Assembly (NCBI GenBank): GCA_902805475.1
Contig: CADCSX010000023.1
Coordinates: forward strand, 496,001-560,000
Reading direction: 5' to 3'
From: Entonaema liquescens
Taxonomy: Eukaryota > Ascomycota > Sordariomycetes > Xylariales > Xylariaceae
DNA length: 64,000 nt
Positions 57,293 to 64,000 of the stretch are shown here, one piece after another (position 1 is the first letter of the stretch; each line of letters begins with the position of its first letter). Both the position numbers and the translations under genes were made by a program. The notes beneath the pieces are model-generated. The model did no database searches, was not told the origin of the DNA, and saw only the letters and a list, made by a program, of their open reading frames with translations.

Positions 57293-57888
57293 ATGGCGTC
57301 CGGCTCATCGAATCATCGTACAATGGAGTCTCGTACTGGTAGAACAAAACAACGTAAGTTTCATTACAAGATTCTCGGTCGATTTGCCTTGATTTGTTCT
57401 TGTGGCGCGCTAGTTTGTAAACCGCCTACCCCATAGACCAACTGACCCTTGAATTTCCAGGCTACAACTCGAAGGGTGAACGATTGGTAGCAGGAGTAGT
57501 TCCTCTCTCGGAGGATCGGCTATACGTTTTGCTCATCCAATCGACAAGGAGAAAAGGCTGGGTTCTCCCAAAAGGTGGATGGGAATCAGATGAAGAATGT
57601 ACAGAGGCCGCTGAACGCGAAGCTTGGGAGGAAGCCGGTATAACAATTCGCATCGACTATGATCTAGGCGAAGTTATTGACTCGCGGCCGCCTAAGAGGC
57701 TGTCCAAGGATGCCCCCAAAGCGTTATATCGCTTCTACGAAGCTACCGTCCTGACGGAGGAGAGTAACTGGCCTGAGAAGCACAAGAGAGAACGTCAATG
57801 GTTTACATACAGCCAGGCGAAGGAGGCTCTTTCTGATCGACCGGAGCTGCTACAAGCTCTCGAATTATCTACTATGCACAGAACATAA
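57293..57888 (+). CDS. aps1: Nudix hydrolase, diphosphoinositol polyphosphate type
   Basis: This is a predicted diphosphoinositol-polyphosphate/diadenosine-polyphosphate hydrolase (Aps1/Ddp1/DIPP type), which turns over inositol pyrophosphates and polyphosphate-like substrates. Exons: 57293-57353 and 57461-57888 (GTAAGT donor, TTTCCAG acceptor, phase 1), giving 162 aa. The start ATG at 57293 opens a short polar tail; a second ATG lies ten codons on. The Nudix box GGWESDEECTEAAEREAWEE and AGI is complete: it fits GX5EX7REUXEEXGU. The typical RKGWVLPKGGWE precedes it, and RERQWFTYSQAKEAL follows. The length is that of the fungal enzymes. There is no sign of damage. Confidence 0.9.
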
Positions 57889-59851
57889 GAATCCGGGTGT
57901 AACCGAGAAGAGCCCCTTCTTCAGTATCCCTTTCGTGGTGCGGTTTAGCACGCGTCTTCCTATTGTCCATAAGATCCATCTGACCACATTCCAATCTGGA
58001 AAAATTGCATAGACCAAGGTTCTGGAGTTCTCGGTATCTCGAGATATTTCTTTCTATCGTGCGGCATTATAATATTCATCTCCTTGGTCCTCTTATTTCT
58101 AACTAAACCGGAAGGGGAGAATCGGTGGAAACGATGAGCTTTGGTGTTGCTAATATCGCATCGACCCCTCTTCTTCCCACCGTTGTTTACTAATGAAAAG
58201 AAGACATAGTGAGCTTGCATAGAACTAGGCGTTGTTGGCAACATGGTATAGAAGTTGTTGAAATCAAGATTGGTTGGCAGCGGCATTACATACATACGCG
58301 CCTAGAAAAACAGGCGTTAAATGGGTATACATCTACAAATCAAGAAGTAGGAGAGGCTTCGGGCTTCTCGAAATATCGCCTGTTCGGGGCGAATTACCGC
58401 CGCGTTCTCAGCTAATGCGGGTGGTGAAAATAATACATTTACCAGCTAGATTTGCTGCATGTCAGTCAGTACGTGCGTGCGTGCGTGTTTCGAGCAGGTG
58501 ACTGGTATAAGGGGGTCAGACGAGAATCCCCGTTAAACCCCACACGAGAATATATATATGCTACATACTACATAAACCCCCATTTCCGTATTTGTGCCAT
58601 CACATTGGGACTCCCGGAGAACAGGATAAGGTTAATTGGTGCTTTTGGGTGTTCGGATAGGGGGCGGTGCCAACGAGCGTCGTAGTTGGGCCGGCAGAGC
58701 CTGCACGAGGGGCTCTTGGTACGAATTCTACTGACGTAGATGCGAGACTCAGGACGCAGAGACGGGAGAACCGTAGCAGGCAAGGCATACATGCCGTACG
58801 TGTACGTAAGTACCTAGGCAGGCAGGTAGGTAGGCAAGTCATAAGTGAGTAGACAGAAACGGCAGTGTCAAACTCGACATCCTGAAGCTCCCTCCACTTT
58901 GGAATGGAACGGGCGCGGGATGGAGAGGAGGGGGGTTCGTTCTGTAATATACGCGTGACATATATCTATCTATAGAATATAGATACATCCTTATATAGTT
59001 AGGTAGATGCATATGTATAACCAAACCAAGTTGAGCTGGCTAACTAACTAACAACCCCAGCCCAGAGGAGCTTATCCCTTCTGGCTGACCGGGCGGGCTG
59101 GGAATCGAGGCGCGTGCCTAGATGCCCTTCCTGGGAGGGGGCCACTGACTGACTGACTAATGGGACGGGGCGTGTCGTATCTACCACGTATGTGCGTATG
59201 TATGCTATGTATGTAGGTATGTCTCGCCGGGCCTTCTTCCCACCTTGGTTCTGGTTCTGGGTCGGTTTGGGGCGTGGGGGAGAGCTGACCAAACCAAACC
59301 AAACCAAGTGTTATGTTGTGTTGTACCATGGTTGTTGATTCATCATATTGTATCTTTGATATTTGTCTGCCTACGTATGCTGTTCGTCTGGGTAGAAGCG
59401 GATATACGAGCCACGAGACGAGCTGACTACCTAGCTAGTGGGAGACGTATGGCCGGGAGACGGCGATGAAGACTGACAGATAGGGTATAACTAAACTAAT
59501 AAAGGTAAGGAAGAGGTAGGTATAGGTATAGGTATAGGTATAGGTACATTGCCAGTACGCCCCCGTCCTGGTAAGGCTTTGCTTCAGCCACGATTACTCA
59601 TTTCTACTTCTACTCTTACTCTTTCGCTTTCTCTCTTCTTATCCCCTATTACTATTTCCATCTAACTCAACCAGGTTGTGGTATCATCTGACAAATTACA
59701 TATGTAAGTAAAGTAAATATCCCGTCACCGCACACCACGTTATAGAAATATTATCGGCTATTTTCTGCCAACTCACTTGCTGCCATTAACATTGTCCTCC
59801 ATTCACTCCGCTGACCTGCTCTAGCCTAGCTACACACCCAAAGTACTTAGC
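57889..59851. other. intergenic, no supported gene
   Basis: It contains only overlapping short frames on both strands (for example 57960-58295, 58568-58842 and 59044-59329) with low-complexity or random composition. There is a GTGC run near 58470-58486 and (TATAGG)n at 59516-59546. Confidence 0.5.
59516..59546. repeat. (TATAGG)n, about 5 copies
   Basis: The hexamer TATAGG/GGTATA is repeated without interruption and ends in TACATT. It is a simple-sequence repeat in intergenic DNA. Confidence 0.8.
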
Positions 59852-60081
59852 CTAGGTACTCCCGAAAGGCCAATTCGGCCCGCGAGTTCCCGCGGACTCG
59901 TCCCTGCTCGGTCTCGCTGCACCGCTAATACCGCCAACTTCCGCTGACTCGCGCTGTCTCCGCTCAGCCTCCTCACGCAGTCGTGCTGTGACGCCGTTTA
60001 GCCCCGTGCGGTTCCTGTTCACGATGGCCTCGGCAGCAGAGCCTTTTGGTGGGCCGTTGCGCACCTTAGGGAACGTGGCGA
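59852..60081 (-). CDS. tentative small conserved-looking C-terminal exon
   Basis: After a good acceptor (TATTTACAG, with an AACTGAC branch 17-23 nt upstream) the minus strand is open for 75 codons. It reads ATFPKVRNGPPKGSAAEAIV, then NRNRTGLNGVTARLREEAER and a hydrophilic tail ending GPNWPFGST. Composition and signals are those of a real coding exon. The upstream exon is not settled: an ATG at 60205-60203 (MESLFSLFYLTPETK) with a GTCCTC donor in phase 1 would work, and a GTTAAG donor 20 nt further on is another choice. Either way a protein of about 90 residues results. Function unknown. It lies just downstream of the membrane-protein gene on the same strand, so it could also belong to that gene's 3' end. 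Confidence 0.35.
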
Positions 60082-60211
60082 CTGTAAATACAAACGTCAG
60101 TTATATATCTCCAACAAAGGAGCGACTCAGGGAACATAAAAGCTTAACAAGTTTTATCGAGGACTTTTTGTTTCTGGGGTGAGATAAAAGAGGGAGAATA
60201 AGGATTCCATA

Positions 60212-62048
60212 TCACCTACAGCTAGCACCCGCGTTCTTAGGACGCCTCGGCGGCGACTGGCCGCTCTCACTACCACCAGTACTCATTGTTGTCATTCGCA
60301 AGCTGGCTGTGTTCGTATTACGCATAGGGTTCATCGCGACTATGGTGCGTGCCGTTGATAATCGCCAGTTCGCCGGCGAGGGCTCGGCTGATTCCATATC
60401 GCTACTGTCGCGGAACCGGAGCCGATTCTGGCTGGTCAATGTCATATTGCGTTCAGCAAGACTTACGTCAGGCCCCTCCGCCGGCTCTGAGCTTCGTATA
60501 GACCGAGTAGCTGTTGGCCGTGGTTGTGTGATCACTGGCTCTACGGGCGATGCCGGTGAGGTTGGTGAATCTGGAGAAAGGGGTTGCGGCTGAGACGGGG
60601 CCGATACTACAACCGGAGCCGTCGACGCTGTCGGCGTCTCTATGGGGAGCGATGGTGCAGGAGAGAAGATCGGGCTAAGCAGCGCTCTCTGATCTTCCTC
60701 TTTCGCCTTTTCTTTCCCTTTATTATTATTATTGCTTCCTACTCTGATGAGTCGCACACTTGTCGCGCTCTTAACGCTGCTATCCTTCTGCAACCTGAAA
60801 CTCGTAGGCGAAACACCGTAAACGTCGCCTTTGACAGAAGTCCTGCTATCATCGTTACTATAGACACTCTTCGCGAAGCCAATGTCTCTTGGAGTTTCTT
60901 CGTTGGTCTTCTTTTTCAAGAATGGGGTCAAACTCAAATCCGGAAGCTTGAACTTGTCCATTGGGTAGCCTGTGCCGCCACCGAAGGGCGTAAAACGGGG
61001 AGTTCCTGGAGTCCCGCGGACTGCAATTGGTTTCTCATACTGGCTTTCATCATTATTCATCGCTGTAGCCAGGCCCTCACGATCACGTCTCTTTTTCCGT
61101 CTATAGCGTACGATAAAGTACGAAGCGATAGCAGTTAGCACAGCGGTGCCGACTACTGACACCGTGATTATGATGGCAATATTTGCGCCTGAGATTGAGT
61201 TGGATTGTGCTTGCGATACGATAGAACTCGCATCTCCCTATTATACCATGTCAGCTAAAAGCGATAATAGTAATATATCTATGAAGGTAAAAGAGATAGG
61301 AACGTACCCTGACACCGCTTGCGTCGGCCCTCGCCTCCTGAATTTGGCTTGCAGCTATATTTACCGCATTCGCTGCGCTCGAGCTGGCCTCTACCCGAGC
61401 GGCACTAATTACGCTACTAGCACTGCTCTGAACGCTAGCTAAATTGGATGAGATGCGGCTGCTCATACTGGATAGTGATCGTGAGATATCGTCACTTGCG
61501 CGCGCGCTGGCCGCAGAGACGGCGCTGGTGGCTGATGATTGGGTTTGCGATAGTTGCCGGTTAGCTTCGTCGGCGTTCTGATTGGCAGACCGGATTGCTT
61601 GGTCGGCGGACTGTCGGACAGACTGTGCGGATTGAGATACCAGGCTCATAGCTGAAGAAGCGCTCGATGATACGGATGATATGGCCCGGGTTGCGGATTC
61701 TGAGAGTGACCGAAGTTGTTGGGAGAGCGCTTGGATTTGGCCATCGTCCTGGCGCTTCTGCGGCGGCGGCGTTGGCTGAGGTGTTGTTAATGCCGGAGCT
61801 GCTTGCTCCTTAGGACTCCTTTTCGTGGAGTCCGGTATCCCTTCTACTATAAACCTTTTGATCTCATTATACTCTTGGACAACAGCATGACCAAGGTTGT
61901 CCCGCAGGAACGAATATCCCTCTCGTGGCACTTGAGCCACCCTGTGTGATACCAGCTCAACATCTTTTCCAACATACTCATGAGCTCGTATCCCTATCGT
62001 GCCCAGCGCGATTAGTAGAGAGCACCGCAAGAGCCCGCTCTGCAGCAT
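60212..62048 (-). CDS. Mid2-like single-pass membrane protein
   Basis: Exons: 62048-61308 and 61237-60212 (GTACGT donor, AATAG acceptor, phase 0), giving 588 aa. The layout is signal peptide (MLQSGLLRCSLLIALGTIGI), then a globular part of about 75 residues. A long Ser/Ala/Gln-rich helical stalk (residues about 100-255, with repeats of the type SSSASSAMSLVSQSAQSVRQ) follows. One transmembrane segment (ANIAIIITVSVVGTAVLTAI) lies after residue 260, stopped by RYRRKKRRDRE. A cytoplasmic tail of about 290 residues is rich in Ser/Pro/Thr. This is the architecture of fungal cell-surface sensors such as Mid2, but no sequence match to a named sensor is claimed. The TM and stop-transfer signal are seen directly; a sensor role is inference. 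Confidence 0.7.
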
Positions 62049-63658
62049 CGTTCATGAGCCCATAACGAGTGACCTAAACTAGTACTTGTCGCCAGGACGA
62101 TGTCATGAAGACGGAAAAGAATGCGAAAGAGGGGAGAGAAGACTGATAGACGAGGGTTGAAACGAATAGTAATGTCAAAGCACATATGATAGCCTCTGGC
62201 CGTCGACATCTGCGTCGTTCCCATCTTGCCCACCTGAGCTTCATGCCAAGCTGGTAGGATCGGATCTTACCAGGTTAACTCGAGCGGGATTTCATGCGGA
62301 TAATAGTTACCGAGCTGTTGGTGTTGAGGCCGGATCGGGGAGATGTGTGTGATAGAACCCCTAGCACCGAATCTCGAGCTAGGGTATGTGTGATCGCCTC
62401 AGTCAACCCAGTAAGTCTTCGATGTAGCGTTGGTCACATGTATGATCTACCATTAGAAACCACCAAAGACGATGTCGACCAGGCGAATCTAGTTTAAGTC
62501 GCATTGGTTTCATATCTAGATAGGGCAAGCCGACAGTGTTGCGCACCAGTAATATGGCAACATTGTCCGAGGTGTGTCTTATACTGCTTAACTCCGGCTC
62601 GGTGATATAATTCAATTGTGAGAATCTATTTGTGATTTCTTACTCAATTTCTCTACTCCGCGTAGAATGTGATGAGATGAATACATGTGGGTGTTGTTCA
62701 TGCTTTGATTGAATCAGCACCTTTAATGATTGATTATCTTAGACTAATGAATAATGTATATAGGTACTTATTATCCAATAACTAAGTGGTATAGACTACA
62801 CCTTCCCATTTGAAGATGTCAACCCAAATAAACGCAGGAAGTGCAGCTTGCAATACGCATGTACAAGGATACATGGATATGTATATGTATATCATATCGG
62901 TAGCCCCAGGTTCTGACACCTCTGACACTGCCGATATATTTAAGGTTAATTGTTAAACTTGGTACCAGTCATCTGACCTTGACACCATCACCAATTATCC
63001 GAAACTAAACCCGGCTACCCTCAACAATACATGATTTTGTCTTTAGATGAACAGATACGCAGCGCATGCAGGTGATATCTTCTTGCAAGACTGTAAAGTT
63101 GATAGCGTGCTAGCATGCAATCGCACAGACGTCGTGGACGCAAGGGTATACCTAGACGCGACTGAAACGTATACTCGTCCCTTTGTCATCGGATGGCCGA
63201 CACCCGACCAAAATTTGGCAACGATTCCACTTCTCGCTTAGTTAAAAAAGAGACAGAGAGAGGAAGGATAGCTTTGACACAAGGACTTGTTCGCTTGCTA
63301 TTCAATAGTTTAGGCAACCAACCGGAAAGATTCCTTTAGAAAGACCTCTGCATGTGAGATTGAGCCAAGAGAATACTGCGCCGTCAAGGGGTGAGCAAGC
63401 ATAGTAAGCGATTCTTCAAGTTTTGACCCTCATAAATATACAGATAGATGTGAGTTAGGTATGTGTTAGTATCAATGAATACTGACATCTTTTACGCGGA
63501 GCTTTTCAGCTGTCTTTCTTCACTTATGAGATAAAAACGATCCTTTGCCAGCCAATGGCTTACTACGTCAACATAGGTACCTAGGTAGGTAATTTAGGTA
63601 TTCGGAGTTATATATTAAAAATCCTTTCTTCGATTGTGCCGATTCATTTTTTCAAGAC
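62049..63658. other. intergenic, no supported gene
   Basis: Frames at 62012-62233, 62294-62497, 62403-62615 and 63047-63241 are short and random. AT-rich DNA and a TACCTAGGTAGGTAATTTAGGTA stretch near 63580 resemble the other gene-poor stretches. Confidence 0.5.
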
Positions 63659-64000
63659 CTACATAATAGCTAGACGCTCGGTTTGATAGGCCCCCCCTAC
63701 GTCAAGAATCTCGCCGCGGCCTGGCCCGAGAAAAATATGTAATACATCCCAACCAGCAGCGCTTCTCGGAACTGAGGCCAATCTCCAAGCCGTCAAAACA
63801 CCTATGTAAATGCCAGGGTGTCCCGTCAGTATAGTAGTGGGCCGTAGAATATCCGAATCTAATATCCTTGTGCTCCTCAAACGCCTATAACAAACACATG
63901 AATGCCGCCGCTCTCCCTTTTCGTCGTCGCGGCGTCGGGTTTGGTACCTGCTTCGAAGCATTGGTTTTTCGTCATACATTATCGCGTGTCCTCTCATGCC
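63659..64000 (-). other. possible 3' exon of a gene cut by the window edge
   Basis: The minus strand is open from the window end to TAG 63659-63661 (ILTGHPGIYIGVLTAWRLAS and on), with a Gly/Leu/Arg-rich globular look. A second frame is open after an acceptor-like TTTGTTATAG near 63887 (AFEEHKDIRFGYSTAHYYTD, ending at TGA near 63708) and also looks protein-like. I cannot tell which is real, and no family is recognised. Confidence 0.2.

Overview
This window is nuclear DNA of a filamentous ascomycete, most likely a Sordariomycete (Pezizomycotina). The evidence is short GT-AG introns of about 50-130 nt with CTAAC/CTGAC-type branch points, a single-copy fungal gene set (MET6-type methionine synthase, CENP-Q/Fta7, Cnl2/Nkp2, Eaf3/MRG15, Rrp42, ATE1, an Aps1-type Nudix enzyme), a LaeA-like methyltransferase, and intergenic DNA studded with the palindrome TACCTAGGTA. 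No mobile element, CRISPR array, rRNA or convincing tRNA was recognised.

Layout. 1-7.5 kb is an AT-rich gene-poor stretch with microsatellites and perhaps one fossil coding piece. 8.1-9.2 kb (-) holds a short C2H2 zinc-finger protein. 9.2-13.5 kb is another AT-rich desert. 13.5-14.7 kb (-) is a LaeA-type SAM methyltransferase, followed by 4 kb without genes. 18.7-22.0 kb (-) is a large disordered protein carrying one in-frame TAG. 24.7-27.1 kb (+) is cobalamin-independent methionine synthase with a leader intron. 30.6-32.3 kb (+) is a secreted Ser/Thr-rich repeat protein broken by two +1 frame changes. 33.8-34.7 kb (-) is a low-complexity protein broken by two compensating frame changes.

35.4-51 kb is the dense core: CENP-Q (-), a thioredoxin-like membrane protein (+), Nkp2/Cnl2 (-), Eaf3 (+), a Sar1-like GTPase (+), a mitochondrial-type membrane protein (+), exosome subunit Rrp42 (-), a short-chain dehydrogenase (+) and arginyl-tRNA-protein transferase (-, to 52.8 kb). 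52.8-57.3 kb is empty. 57.3-57.9 kb (+) is a diphosphoinositol-polyphosphate-type Nudix hydrolase. 59.9-60.1 kb (-) holds a tentative small gene, and 60.2-62.0 kb (-) a Mid2-like single-pass membrane protein. The last 340 bases may hold the 3' end of a further gene.

The genes do not form one pathway. Two of them, CENP-Q and Nkp2, belong to the same inner-kinetochore assembly and sit 2 kb apart; Nkp2 is divergent from the chromatin gene eaf3. The two most interesting loci are eaf3, whose chromodomain exon and MRG exons are separated by 1.7 kb containing a second promoter-like region and a long coding exon that could splice in frame to the same MRG exons, and the Sar1-like GTPase, which has lost its DxGG/His catalytic motif. 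All exon boundaries were derived by hand from splice signals, frame and remembered family patterns; no alignment or expression data were available.
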